This document shows, one piece after another, positions 1 to 6,784 of a stretch of 21,633 nucleotides of DNA; positions within the stretch are counted from its first letter, which is position 1, and every line of letters begins with the position of its first letter. Source of the DNA: a virus; the IMG/VR virus record IMGVR_UViG_3300030380_002784, positions 1-21,633 of that record; one strand, written 5' to 3'. Under the pieces are notes generated by a model that ran no database searches, was not told the DNA's origin, and was given only the letters and a program-made list of their open reading frames with translations. The translations under genes were made by a program, and so were the position numbers.

Positions 1-407
1 GTGACACTAGAGTTAACTGTAATAGGGCCAGTAGCACTAGCATTTTCTGCACCACCTATCGTTACATCAGCACCTACTGTCTTATCATTTACACGAAACA
101 TACCACCGCCAAGAAAGTCTGACTTGTTAGCTGTTGGAGGTGTAACTGTGGCAATATTAAGACCAAGAAAGTTTACAAAGATATTACCTGTGCCTGTAGA
201 GGGGGCAGTGCTAAAGCTAAGTGTCGTACCACTTACGCTATATTTATTTGTATCTTGAATAACACCATCAACAGAAACAACAATATCCTGGTCGTTTCCT
301 ATTGTTCTAGATAATGTAAAAGATGTAGTAGAGTTATTGCCATTAAATCGCTCTACGGCTGGTATATCCACAAAGTTTGCTGTTGGTTGACCACCGATGT
401 AAGGCAT
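1..407 (-). CDS. Tail fibre / tail-tip protein, 3'-truncated by window edge
   Basis: An open frame starts with ATG at 407 after a GGAG ribosome-binding site and runs off the left edge without a stop, giving 135 residues. The N-terminus (MPYIGGQPTANFVDIPAVER) followed by a beta-rich stretch (FTLSRTIGNDQDIVVSVDGV, then YSVSGTTLSFSTAPSTGTG) matches the N-terminal module often seen at the start of tail-fibre proteins in marine phages, which has the pattern MPYIG...FTL...V.VDGV.Q....Y.VSGTTL. In those proteins this part is thought to attach the fibre to the tail. The part that would show receptor binding lies outside the window. It is the last gene visible in a run of virion genes on the same strand. 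The family call is from memory of the pattern; the reading frame itself is certain. Confidence 0.7.
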   Translation of the reverse strand, partial: MPYIGGQPTANFVDIPAVERFNGNNSTTSFTLSRTIGNDQDIVVSVDGVIQDTNKYSVSGTTLSFSTAPSTGTGNIFVNFLGLNIATVTPPTANKSDFLGGGMFRVNDKTVGADVTIGGAENASATGPITVNSSV

Positions 408-415
408 TATAGCTC

Positions 416-700
416 CTACTCCACGTTGTTATAAAAAATGGTGCATGATTTTACATTGGTCATGTTGGATATCCAAAGATTACTGGCTCTTAGTCCTGGA
501 GCAGGAACATAAATACGAAACTCGTTTTCTGGCACAAAATCAATATCTAAAATAGTAAACCCACCATCTCCGCTTGTAAAAGTTAATCTAGGAGAACCAG
601 AGGTGGTAGTTACAGTTAATTGTACTATCTCAATGTTTTGAGTTATTTCTGTATCACCAACTGAATCGTAACGCTGAGAATATGTTATAATGTTAGTCAT
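416..700 (-). CDS. Hypothetical small beta-rich virion protein (94 aa)
   Basis: A 94-residue frame with a good ribosome-binding site (AGGAAAG, 6 nt before the ATG). It ends 8 nt before the next gene. The sequence is rich in Thr, Ser, Val and Ile with alternating hydrophobic residues, as in a beta sandwich, and has no signal peptide, membrane segment or cysteine pair. I do not recognise the family. Its place between two other beta-rich tail-region genes suggests a small virion component, such as a fibre accessory or tail-tip protein, but that rests on context only. Confidence 0.6.
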   Translation of the reverse strand: MTNIITYSQRYDSVGDTEITQNIEIVQLTVTTTSGSPRLTFTSGDGGFTILDIDFVPENEFRIYVPAPGLRASNLWISNMTNVKSCTIFYNNVE

Positions 701-708
701 GATCTTTC

Positions 709-1035
709 CTATGTACTAATTGCATCAACTACTGAAACCCAAGCATCACAACTACTTGCTGTATTGCTCACGATTTTCAGAGCATCTCCCGATTGTAAAA
801 CAATCTTAGCCCCTCCGTCTAAAACTTGAAGGGAAGAACCTGTTGGTATGGGAGCATTTTTAACAATATAATAATCGGCAGAACTTGCAGTCACATATAC
901 ATCAACCAATATTTGTGATGTATGAACATTAGAAATGTTTATACCAACGATTGCATCATCTGAGTTAGCCGTTCTCAAGGTACTTGCGGAAGTCCCTATG
1001 TTTCTTGCTATGTTTCTTTCAAAGTCCTGTGCCAT
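709..1035 (-). CDS. Small virion protein, marine-phage type (108 aa)
   Basis: The start has a strong site (GTAGGAG, 7 nt before the ATG). The N-terminus (MAQDFERNIARNIGTSASTL) followed by a beta-rich domain (VGINISNVHTSQILVDVYVT, then YYIVKNAPIPTGSSLQVL and IVLQSGDALKIVS) matches a small protein repeatedly found among structural genes of marine cyanophages and pelagiphages. The beta pattern, with a TGSSL/SGDAL turn, would suit a decoration or fibre-associated beta sandwich. The exact role is unknown to me. It sits in a one-direction run of virion genes. Confidence 0.65.
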   Translation of the reverse strand: MAQDFERNIARNIGTSASTLRTANSDDAIVGINISNVHTSQILVDVYVTASSADYYIVKNAPIPTGSSLQVLDGGAKIVLQSGDALKIVSNTASSCDAWVSVVDAIST

Positions 1036-1044
1036 ATTTTACTC

Positions 1045-1563
1045 CTACAAGGCTATCGCCATAGCGGTAGCAAAACCTTTAGACGCACCATCTCCAATGC
1101 CTAAATTTGACGGTGTTATCTTTTTCATCGTACCACCATCGTCTATTAAAATAAAATCAGCGTCACCACTTGAAGTCGTAGTTGAAGGAGTGTCTGAATT
1201 TAATGTGGTCATAATTACAGCACCAGATGATAATGCGTTTAAATTATTACTTGCATCTAAAAAGACGGCTTTTTCAGCCGGATATACACAAAAAATGGTT
1301 TTTGTACCAGAACTCCAACTTACAGCATTATCTGAATTACTAGACTGTAATATAGTAGTTCGGGCTAATGTGGTGCCAGAAGCGGTGTAGGTTCCTATTC
1401 CAACTTCAAAGTTGGAACTGTCTTGGCAACAATAGTAAGTTGTGTTTCCGTTGCCTATAACAGAAAACGCTTGAAAGTTATTCTCAGCACCGCCAAGACT
1501 ATAGGTTCCTGTTCCTGTCGTAGTCGTGGTTTCTTTTACACGATCTCCTAAAACAAGAGCCAT
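1045..1563 (-). CDS. Tail/virion protein of marine phages (172 aa)
   Basis: The start is preceded by AGGTGG. The N-terminal domain (MALVLGDRVKETTTTTGTGT, then ..SLGGA..NFQAFSVIGNGNTTYY.., then VGIGTYTASGTTLARTTIL and a YPAEKAVFLD ending at about residue 103) is one I recognise as a very common marine-phage structural module. The C-terminal third is Thr/Ser-rich and lower in complexity (FILIDDGGTMKKI, then a short helical tail). These proteins are usually encoded among fibre and tail genes and are presumed virion components. No enzyme motif is visible. Neighbours on both sides are virion-type genes of the same strand. Confidence 0.7.
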   Translation of the reverse strand: MALVLGDRVKETTTTTGTGTYSLGGAENNFQAFSVIGNGNTTYYCCQDSSNFEVGIGTYTASGTTLARTTILQSSNSDNAVSWSSGTKTIFCVYPAEKAVFLDASNNLNALSSGAVIMTTLNSDTPSTTTSSGDADFILIDDGGTMKKITPSNLGIGDGASKGFATAMAIAL

Positions 1564-1574
1564 AGTACCACCTA

Positions 1575-2036
1575 TTAAGCAATACGGATGATTGCGTTAG
1601 ATGCGTCAGCGGTAGGAAACTGAATTGTAAACGTACCAGATGTAGATGTTTTATCTGAACTAAAGTCTAAAATTACACACGAAGGATTAGTCAGCGAACT
1701 TCCAGACTCATCGTTAGCACTAGGAGTAGAATTGTAAATCATTGCTCCTCTTGCTGTAATCGTTGCACTCGTAAAACTAAGGTTATCAAAATCTGTAAAC
1801 GCTGTTGTACTAGAAGTTGTAGGTGCAACCCCCGTTAAACTACCTCCTCCACTAGAATAAGTACCACTAGCACTTACCTGATTGGAAGTAGTAAATGCAG
1901 TAGTGCCTGCCCCAAGAGAAGCAGAAGATGTATACAACGCCAGTTTAAACGTATCCGCTGAATTTGTTCCAAATCTATGTACACCTAATAAACATTCTTT
2001 TTTAAAAGAAGTACACATAGCTTGAGTAATTGCCAT
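1575..2036 (-). CDS. Tail-region virion protein (153 aa)
   Basis: The ATG at 2036 overlaps the stop of the upstream gene in a TAATG junction, with GGAG upstream, suggesting translational coupling. The sequence begins MAITQAMCTSFKKECLLGVH and continues FGTNSADTFKLALYTSSASL, a pattern I recognise from marine-phage contigs. It then becomes Ser/Thr/Gly-rich, with the beta alternation typical of fibre or tail-tip proteins (ITARGAMIYNST, CVILDFSSDK). It has 2 cysteines and no paired CxxC motif. It is probably a virion surface protein; its exact position in the particle is unknown. Confidence 0.65.
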   Translation of the reverse strand: MAITQAMCTSFKKECLLGVHRFGTNSADTFKLALYTSSASLGAGTTAFTTSNQVSASGTYSSGGGSLTGVAPTTSSTTAFTDFDNLSFTSATITARGAMIYNSTPSANDESGSSLTNPSCVILDFSSDKTSTSGTFTIQFPTADASNAIIRIA

Positions 2037-2320
2037 TATAAGCTCCTTATTATTTTTGCTAAATCATTATGACCGTTTTTATCTAGCATATGCACGATAG
2101 TAGCACGTTCTTCACTTCTTGCCAATGTAATATACTGAAGCATAACTATGGCTATTCTTTCCTTAAATGCTTTAGCTTGCTCTCTAATCGCTGGATGAGC
2201 ATCATCAGATATATAAAGTAGCTTATCCAAGGCAAGTTCAACTAACTGCTCATTAGTATGACCCCCATCATTTGACGTAAACACATTTACGTCAGGAACA
2301 TTCATCTCTGCTTGAAACAT
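2036..2320 (-). CDS. Conserved small helical protein of tail module (94 aa)
   Basis: The ATG follows AAGGGG. The sequence contains NVPDVNVFTSNDGGHTNEQL followed by two or three amphipathic helices (LALDKLLYIS, HPAIREQAKAFKERIAIVML) and a C-terminus DLAKIIRSL. I recognise this arrangement as a small protein commonly encoded beside adaptor and fibre genes in marine phages, where it has no assigned function. It lies 9 nt after the adaptor-like gene and overlaps the next gene by one base. It could be a chaperone or a small neck component; I cannot tell which. Confidence 0.6.
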   Translation of the reverse strand: MFQAEMNVPDVNVFTSNDGGHTNEQLVELALDKLLYISDDAHPAIREQAKAFKERIAIVMLQYITLARSEERATIVHMLDKNGHNDLAKIIRSL

Positions 2321-2329
2321 AAAAACCCC

Positions 2330-2974
2330 TTAACTTCGCTGACCACTTCTTACGCTCTGTCTATAATAATCAGTGTTCTCTGTAAAGTCGCCATAATTCT
2401 TCAATAAAAGTAACGCCTCATTAAATTTAGCTTGGTATGATTGAAGTACATCTGCCTCACCTTTCATAAAAATGTATGCCTCAGTTAACGCTCCATACAA
2501 CATTGCGTTGGATGCGTTTGTACCCAACCAGGAAGTTCCATCTCCCGTAGCTGTTATCGAAGTAGGCCTGTAGTAATAATGAAGTTCACTTGAATAGTTT
2601 GCATCCGGTGTGGGACTTATAATAAAGTTTGTAACATCGAAAAGAGCATAATATTTGGGAGTGCCTGTAGTCGATGGATTAGGATTGTATTCTTGAATAA
2701 AGTTTACATCCTTAAAAAGTAAGAACTCTTTGTTACTGCTGTTTGTAACGGACAAAGAAAAAGGTGCAAGATAATCTGTTGGCACTGCTAAAAACTGATT
2801 GCCAGATGTCATTGACCCAGATGCATTTTTTCTAAATAGATCTAAGTTAATGCCCCTAAGTATTTTTTCTTCAGTGTTTTTTATAAAGACATCAAGATTA
2901 TTGACAAAAGTAGTTTCATCATTCTCTGTCCAGTCTTGAATTGCTTGTTTTAATGTTGTGTAAGTATAACTCAT
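2330..2974 (-). CDS. Head-to-tail adaptor / tail-tube-A-like protein (214 aa)
   Basis: The protein starts MSYTYTTLKQAIQDWTEND, then NLDVFIKNTEEKILRGINLD, then a beta domain (SGNQFLAVPTDYLAPFSLSV, then FIISPTPDANYSSELHYYYR), ending in a helical segment (LTEAYIFMKGEADVLQSYQA...NEALLLLKNYGDF). This helical/beta/helical layout, including the LPTDYL/YYRP-type motifs, is that of the gp11/SU10-type adaptor proteins that sit under the portal in short-tailed phages and form the ring receiving the tail. Its length is normal for the group. A second, distantly similar protein is encoded at 4028-4696, so this phage may have two stacked adaptor rings. The assignment rests on pattern recognition, not a search. 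Confidence 0.6.
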   Translation of the reverse strand: MSYTYTTLKQAIQDWTENDETTFVNNLDVFIKNTEEKILRGINLDLFRKNASGSMTSGNQFLAVPTDYLAPFSLSVTNSSNKEFLLFKDVNFIQEYNPNPSTTGTPKYYALFDVTNFIISPTPDANYSSELHYYYRPTSITATGDGTSWLGTNASNAMLYGALTEAYIFMKGEADVLQSYQAKFNEALLLLKNYGDFTENTDYYRQSVRSGQRS

Positions 2975-2978
2975 GGTA

Positions 2979-3632
2979 CTAAACTATCGTTATATTTCCA
3001 ACCATACTACTGTGATTAGTGCATTGGTACACTAACGAAGTATCGCTTGGTTCATGTGGTACAATAAATTGTGTTAACCCCGTGGTAGAGTTAAAGTTTT
3101 CTGTTACACCTGTAGTAAATGCAGAGCCACCATTTGATGTTCTTATTTGTAAAGGATGACTACTTACATTTGCCGTGTTATCTATAAGATAAGTATGCCC
3201 TTTGTAAAATGTAAAGTTAGGGTTATCACCAGAAGTGGCTCCTGGCCCTGTAAAAGTATATGCGCTTGATCCATTTGTTCCAGCTACATACTTAGTGACA
3301 GGTCCTGTTGTCTCATCGTTTAGTCTAAGCCAAGCACCACCATGAGCAAAGTATAAACCCCCTGTTGCATGAACATGAGCTATTGCCCCATGATATGTCG
3401 AAGCACTAGGTAGGTCGCTTAGATTTGCATAATAGAAAACAATTTTGTTAGCACCAGAGCTAACGTCAAAAAGACCATTTGCATCTATGATATCTGTCAG
3501 AACACTAGAACTGTTTCCTAATGCATTATATATCTCTGTAAAATTATCATTTATCTTATCAGCACCAGCACGGAGTGTGTCACCTGTACCGTCATTTGCA
3601 CTAGAACCAATTCCTACAGTTTGCTTTGCCAT
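2979..3632 (-). CDS. Fibre/neck structural protein with cupredoxin-like C-terminal domain (217 aa)
   Basis: Residues 1-40 (VGIGSSANDGTGDTLRAGAD...INDNFTEIYNALG) are the well-known N-terminal module shared by many fibre and neck proteins of marine T4-like and other phages. Residues 41-110 are a beta-rich linker with several His. Residues 113-217 resemble a small blue-copper fold: a strand pair with FTFYKGHTYLIDN, then SSHPLQI (His159), and near the end YQCTNHSSMVG (Cys204, His207, Met210) followed by a closing strand NITIV. The Cys-x2-His-x2-Met spacing is that of amicyanin. Related fibre-domain sequences with YYCTNHSGM-type ends occur in cyanophages. Whether copper is bound is unknown; the fold may be purely structural. 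The ATG follows GAGGG, and the upstream stop ends at the base just before it. Confidence 0.7.
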   Translation of the reverse strand: MAKQTVGIGSSANDGTGDTLRAGADKINDNFTEIYNALGNSSSVLTDIIDANGLFDVSSGANKIVFYYANLSDLPSASTYHGAIAHVHATGGLYFAHGGAWLRLNDETTGPVTKYVAGTNGSSAYTFTGPGATSGDNPNFTFYKGHTYLIDNTANVSSHPLQIRTSNGGSAFTTGVTENFNSTTGLTQFIVPHEPSDTSLVYQCTNHSSMVGNITIV

Positions 3633-4028
3633 TTAACCCTCGTCAAAAGTTTTGGTAGCTGAATCAAGTGTAACACTTGTAGAATCGAAAGTCGATGCCG
3701 AGGTGGCAGCAGTTGTTACTTCCACGGTTCCAACACTCAAAGTAAGAGCATCTAATTTAGACAGTACCCCTCCTATAAAACCATCGCCAACATTTGTTCT
3801 AACAATTACTCGAGTAATTAGATCTACATATTGGTCTGGTCTTGGGTTACGGAGTGCTTGAGGATCTGAGCCTACGTTAGCAGGTTCTAGTTGAGGATGC
3901 TTCGGTTCATACTCGTCTGGACCAACCTTTAGCCCATTCCATTCAGTTCGCATCTCTGCCAGCCGATACCTAAACCCAGATCTATCTGAAGTTCCATAAG
4001 CATTTCTACCAGATGCGTATCTACCCAT
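3633..4028 (-). CDS. Conserved virion-associated protein (131 aa)
   Basis: The protein begins MGRYASGRNAYGTSDRSGFR, then YRLAEMRTEWNGLKVGPDEY, then EPKHPQLEP and DPQALRNPRPDQY. I recognise this N-terminal half as a small protein in the structural region of many marine phages (pattern MGRYASG...SDRSG....Y.EM..EWNG..V...E.EPKHPQLEP). The C-terminal 50 residues are Thr/Ser/Val-rich and look beta-stranded. The DRSG and EPKHPQ motifs are the conserved core; their role is not known to me. The start overlaps the stop of the upstream adaptor-like gene by one base (TAATG), which ties it to the neck module. Confidence 0.6.
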   Translation of the reverse strand: MGRYASGRNAYGTSDRSGFRYRLAEMRTEWNGLKVGPDEYEPKHPQLEPANVGSDPQALRNPRPDQYVDLITRVIVRTNVGDGFIGGVLSKLDALTLSVGTVEVTTAATSASTFDSTSVTLDSATKTFDEG

Positions 4029-4696
4029 TACGTTACTCTGAGATATTCAAAACTTGGTTGTAGTTTTAAAGGAACTCTATCTTCATCCTCATCGGCTGCT
4101 CTTTGAAACTCTTCCTCATAAACAGCTTTTAAAAGTTGTATTCTATCTGGAGCCTTTTTCATTGCTAAATAGTAAGCAAGCCCAGCTACTATACAAGGCA
4201 GAAATCTAAAAGGTGCGTCAGTAGTGTTAACTAATGCGTCTGCATCTTCAATTCTTTGAATGTAATAATAGACCAAAATATCAGAAGAACTATCTGGTGT
4301 AGCCCACAAGTTTATTTCAGGTATTGTTTGCCTGTTATAATAATACTGACTAGGTCTGCCTTGTGTTGTTTTATTTGGTATACTTAAATATTCGCCTCTG
4401 GATATTCTATTTAAATCAAAATCAGTACCATCTCTTCTAAGAACTACCTCTAATAAATCAGTAAAAGTAGCGTTGAAGGCGTAGGTAGCAGTTCCAGCGG
4501 TTAAAGATTGTGTGTCTTGTTTAACAGTCCAAAGATTAATTCCTCTGTTCGCCCATTCTGCGAACATAAGATTCAGTGACCTTCTAGCAGTTTTAGCATC
4601 ATATCCAGTTCGTAATTCTAAACCACAACGCTCGTAGGCTTCCTCGATAATATCTGCAACGTCTAAGTCAAAGTCTCTAGATCCTGATGTAGCCAT
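4028..4696 (-). CDS. Head-completion / adaptor-like neck protein (222 aa)
   Basis: The start is preceded by GGAAGAG. The N-terminal helices read DVADIIEEAYERCGLELRTG and TARRSLNLMFAEWANRGINL, then WTVKQDTQSLTAGTATYAF, a beta domain with LLEVVLRRDGTDFDLNRIS, a PSQYYYNRQ...INLWATPDS segment, and C-terminal helices (FLPCIVAGLAYYLAMKKAPD...LKAVYEEEFQRAADEDEDR). This is the layout of P22 gp4 / SU10-type neck proteins, which bind the underside of the portal and close the head after packaging. It is about 50 residues longer than P22 gp4 (166 aa). The fold call is from pattern memory. Together with the 2330-2974 gene it suggests a short-tail neck. Confidence 0.65.
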   Translation of the reverse strand: MATSGSRDFDLDVADIIEEAYERCGLELRTGYDAKTARRSLNLMFAEWANRGINLWTVKQDTQSLTAGTATYAFNATFTDLLEVVLRRDGTDFDLNRISRGEYLSIPNKTTQGRPSQYYYNRQTIPEINLWATPDSSSDILVYYYIQRIEDADALVNTTDAPFRFLPCIVAGLAYYLAMKKAPDRIQLLKAVYEEEFQRAADEDEDRVPLKLQPSFEYLRVT

Positions 4697-4698
4697 GA

Positions 4699-5370
4699 TT
4701 ACTCTTCCGAATATAAATTGTTAAACGTAATATCTGGGTCCATATAACTACTATCACTTTCAGCACTGTGTGTCCATTGACTTGGTCTAAAATCAGGAGC
4801 ACCTTCACCAGTCTCCCAAAGAGCAGGGCTCGTTGCTCTGACCCTATTGTTAGGTAAGGCTACGATATTTCCTGTCCATTTACCAGCATCTGTTAGTTGT
4901 AATAAGTGACTTTGTTTGTGTTGTGCAGGGTCGTCTGCTATTTCATTTTCGGTGTAATCAACAGTGAAGATATACTTTCCAGTATAAAACTCACCATCTA
5001 TCTTACACAACCAAGGACTAGAGCTAACTCTATCAAGACAATAAACAGAGTGAAAATGAGAGCTACAATCCCAGGGTTGTGCTAAATGTGTCGGCATTTG
5101 TTCAGGCCATTCTTCTAAAGGAACGTCTGCAACAAGTGCTGTAATTGGCATTCTCGCCCACATAGCCCCTCCATGAATGTTTTCAGTTTCTCCATCATCA
5201 GCTTCATAACCTGTGAAGATTAATTGAAAACTTAAACATCTGTCAGGAATAGTTGTAACAGCAATTGCCATAGCATGTATAAAATCACCATGATAATTAG
5301 AGTGATTATGCGTATATTCTCTTCTCACCCAGCATTTAAAATACGGGATGTTGCTTTGCAAATAAGGCAT
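4699..5370 (-). CDS. Conserved marine-phage protein of unknown function (223 aa)
   Basis: A well-formed frame with no convincing ribosome-binding site: only TTCCTTAA precedes the ATG, directly after the stop of the 38-residue basic gene. The protein is rich in aromatic residues and His (YFKCWVRREYTHNHSNYHGD, MWARMPITALVADVPLEEWP, WDCSSHFHSVYCLD) and has a predicted beta-sheet character. The C-terminal part (PALWETGEGAPDFRPSQWTH, then SYMDPDITFNNLYSEE) has the look of a capping or fibre-attached domain. I have seen similar sequences in marine virome contigs without a function. Placed between the basic microprotein cluster and the neck genes, it is probably a virion or morphogenesis protein. 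Confidence 0.55.
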   Translation of the reverse strand: MPYLQSNIPYFKCWVRREYTHNHSNYHGDFIHAMAIAVTTIPDRCLSFQLIFTGYEADDGETENIHGGAMWARMPITALVADVPLEEWPEQMPTHLAQPWDCSSHFHSVYCLDRVSSSPWLCKIDGEFYTGKYIFTVDYTENEIADDPAQHKQSHLLQLTDAGKWTGNIVALPNNRVRATSPALWETGEGAPDFRPSQWTHSAESDSSYMDPDITFNNLYSEE

Positions 5371-5378
5371 TTAAGGAA

Positions 5379-5495
5379 CTAGCGTCTTCTTGCTGCCCCG
5401 CCTCTTGCTTTCTTCATCGCACCGCCTCGAGCCATGCCTTTTTTCTTTTTCATCGCACCGCCATTAGCCATGCCTTTTTTCTTTTTCATCACCAT
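5379..5495 (-). CDS. Lys/Gly-rich tandem-repeat microprotein (38 aa)
   Basis: A 38-residue gene starts at 5495 with AAGGAG 8 nt upstream. The protein is almost entirely a repeat: KKKKGMANGGAM, KKKKGMARGGAM and a shorter third copy KKARGGA, ending in ARRR. The underlying DNA repeats as well, with the 24-nt stretch of 5468-5491 largely duplicated in 5432-5455. It has no acidic residue at all. Similar KKKKGMAxGGAM microproteins occur in marine phage genomes. Its role is unknown; the charge suggests binding to nucleic acid or to an acidic protein surface. I consider it real because of its site, codon phase and tight fit between neighbours. Confidence 0.65.
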   Translation of the reverse strand: MVMKKKKGMANGGAMKKKKGMARGGAMKKARGGAARRR

Positions 5496-5507
5496 TTGGT
5501 TTCTCCT

Positions 5508-5666
5508 TTACGCTCCAGCCATTCTTTTTCTAGGACTCATATAAACCCCACCAGAATTTTTCTTAACTGCGCCACCTTTTCTCATGTAACCCATATTGTT
5601 TCTCACATTCTTGGGAAGATTAGGTAGACCCTTGTTGTCTGCTGGTACTGGTTTTAATTTAGTCAT
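5508..5666 (-). CDS. Small basic GGA-motif protein (52 aa)
   Basis: The ATG at 5666 has CAGGAG 6 nt upstream. The 52-residue protein reads MTKLKPVPADNKGLPNLPKN, then VRNNMGYMRKGGAVKKNSGG, then VYMSPRKRMAGA. The central NLPKNVRNNMGYMRKGG part is a pattern I have met in small marine-phage proteins. It carries the KGGAVKK...GGVY motif that recurs in other proteins of this window. It is strongly basic, with no predicted membrane segment and no cysteine. It lies 12 nt before the 38-residue gene, and the two are probably co-translated. Function unknown. Confidence 0.65.
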   Translation of the reverse strand: MTKLKPVPADNKGLPNLPKNVRNNMGYMRKGGAVKKNSGGVYMSPRKRMAGA

Positions 5667-5707
5667 AAAAATCTCCTGTGTTTGTTTAACCGTATCACAA
5701 CAATAAT

Positions 5708-6187
5708 TTAGAAGCTACCCCTATTAGCAAATAACCAGAATACAAAAATAAAAAAACCAACAACTGTAATCACTAAAAAACCAATACTAACAGCTTCTAC
5801 AAGGTGCCTTCTAGCCTCTCTTTGTGCATATAGTGTTTCTTTCCTTTGCTTTCGTATGTCTGCTTCCATACGAAGTAATTCTTGCCATGCGCTTGGGCCA
5901 CACATAGCAGAAATTAATTTACGAAGTTCATCTCTTTGATTCTCAAGCTGTTTTTTTTGAGTAAATAACTCTACAGCTTCTTGCTCTACACTCTTAGCAT
6001 TAAATATTTTCTTGAATAATGGAGGGTTCTTAGCCTCATGGTGAGCGCGATCAATATCAGATACTGCTGACATCCAAGTAGACAAACTTTTGCCCATTGA
6101 ATGCACATCACGGCCTATGCTCACACCTTTTTTTAAAGTGGCAAAAGCACCGGAGGCCAACGCCATTGCACTGATCGGATCGACCAT
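5708..6187 (-). CDS. Coiled-coil protein with C-terminal membrane anchor (159 aa)
   Basis: The start has AGGAG upstream. The N-terminus (VDPISAMALASGAFATLKKG) is a glycine/alanine-rich amphipathic stretch. Residues 65-130 are a long charged helix (EQEAVELFTQKKQLENQRDE, then LRMEADIRKQRKETLYAQRE) likely to form a coiled coil. Residues about 133-155 (VSIGFLVITVVGFFIFVFWL) are one hydrophobic transmembrane helix, followed by a short tail. Proteins with this plan are frequent in marine phage structural regions, function unassigned. They could be an injected or ejection-type virion protein, or a lysis accessory such as a spanin-like factor. The presence of only one C-terminal anchor makes a holin less likely. 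Confidence 0.65.
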   Translation of the reverse strand: MVDPISAMALASGAFATLKKGVSIGRDVHSMGKSLSTWMSAVSDIDRAHHEAKNPPLFKKIFNAKSVEQEAVELFTQKKQLENQRDELRKLISAMCGPSAWQELLRMEADIRKQRKETLYAQREARRHLVEAVSIGFLVITVVGFFIFVFWLFANRGSF

Positions 6188-6196
6188 TAAAATCTC

Positions 6197-6571
6197 CTAA
6201 GACCCAACAGCCCCCGTTGTTACTTTTCTTCTATTCTCCATAACTGCACCACAGCCTCTAGCTACAACAGACCCTGAATCTAACCTACCATTGAAGGGTC
6301 TTTTTGGTTTTGTCTCTAACCCACCTGAGTTTCTAGTGCTTACTTTTGCTTTTTTTGTATTAGAGACAACAGTTTTGCCTTTCCCGCCCTCACGTTTCTT
6401 TTTACGAGCAGTCTTAGCTCGTTCAGCCTTACTAAGACTATTTGCTTTTGCTCTTGGTAAACAACGGTCAGGCCTCTTTTTATTTTTTGAAGTTCCACAC
6501 GAACCTTTGATAGAGCCATCAGTTCCAATCCTCACCCAATCTTGGTCTAACCATTTTTTAAGCTCCCCCAT
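6197..6571 (-). CDS. Basic Cys/Gly motif protein, DUF5872-like (124 aa)
   Basis: The ATG overlaps the preceding stop in TAATG. The N-terminal half (KKWLDQDWVRIGTDGSIKGS, then CGTSKNKKRPDRCLPRAKAN, then SLSKAERAKTARKKKREGGK) matches a short domain I remember as DUF5872, which occurs in phages and giant viruses and has the pattern W..DWVDI....G.I..CG.....R.PRCLP..KA..LSK.ER. The C-terminus carries PKRPFNGR and then VARGCGAVMENRRKVTTG, an RGCGA motif that echoes other proteins here. Two CG/CLP cysteines in the first half and one in the RGCGA motif are possible metal or disulphide sites. Function unknown; strongly basic. Confidence 0.6.
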   Translation of the reverse strand: MGELKKWLDQDWVRIGTDGSIKGSCGTSKNKKRPDRCLPRAKANSLSKAERAKTARKKKREGGKGKTVVSNTKKAKVSTRNSGGLETKPKRPFNGRLDSGSVVARGCGAVMENRRKVTTGAVGS

Positions 6572-6783
6572 TATCTGCCCTTTCGCTTGCCACCTTTTGA
6601 CTTCTTTGCGTAGTTTGGGTCTTTGCAGTATTTTGATGCGGCCAAGTTTGCATACGCTGACGGGTATGTGTCAAAGGTGCGTTTAGCCCACGCCTTACCC
6701 TCTGGGCATATCTTTGATCCCTTGCTCTTTGCACTAGCCTTACCCCCTTTTTTAAAATAAACCAGTCTACTAGTTGCTGCCAT
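6571..6783 (-). CDS. Small basic protein, conserved KICPEGKAWAKRTF family (70 aa)
   Basis: The core KICPEGKAWAKRTFDTYPSA, then YANLAASKYCKDPNYAKK, is a pattern I know from marine phages and some large eukaryotic viruses, where it is often encoded beside the DUF5872-like and DUF6321-like genes, as here. Two cysteines (in KICPEG and KYCKDP) bracket the helical core. Both ends are Lys/Gly-rich (YFKKGGKASAKSKGSK; KSKGGKRKGR). The start follows GAGAGG at a long spacing, and the stop overlaps the next start in TAATG. Function unknown; a packaged DNA-binding or maturation protein would fit the charge. Confidence 0.6.
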   Translation of the reverse strand: MAATSRLVYFKKGGKASAKSKGSKICPEGKAWAKRTFDTYPSAYANLAASKYCKDPNYAKKSKGGKRKGR

Positions 6784-6784
6784 T

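Noticed and set aside
935-1390. 151-residue plus-strand frame opposite the tail proteins
   Set aside because: It is antisense to two well-supported genes with good ribosome-binding sites and known family patterns; it has no site or motif of its own.
6291-6686. 131-residue plus-strand frame opposite the basic protein cluster
   Set aside because: It is antisense to recognised families (KICPEGKAWAKRTF and DUF5872-like). Its Phe/Leu richness is the reverse-strand reading of Lys-rich codons (AAA/AAG).
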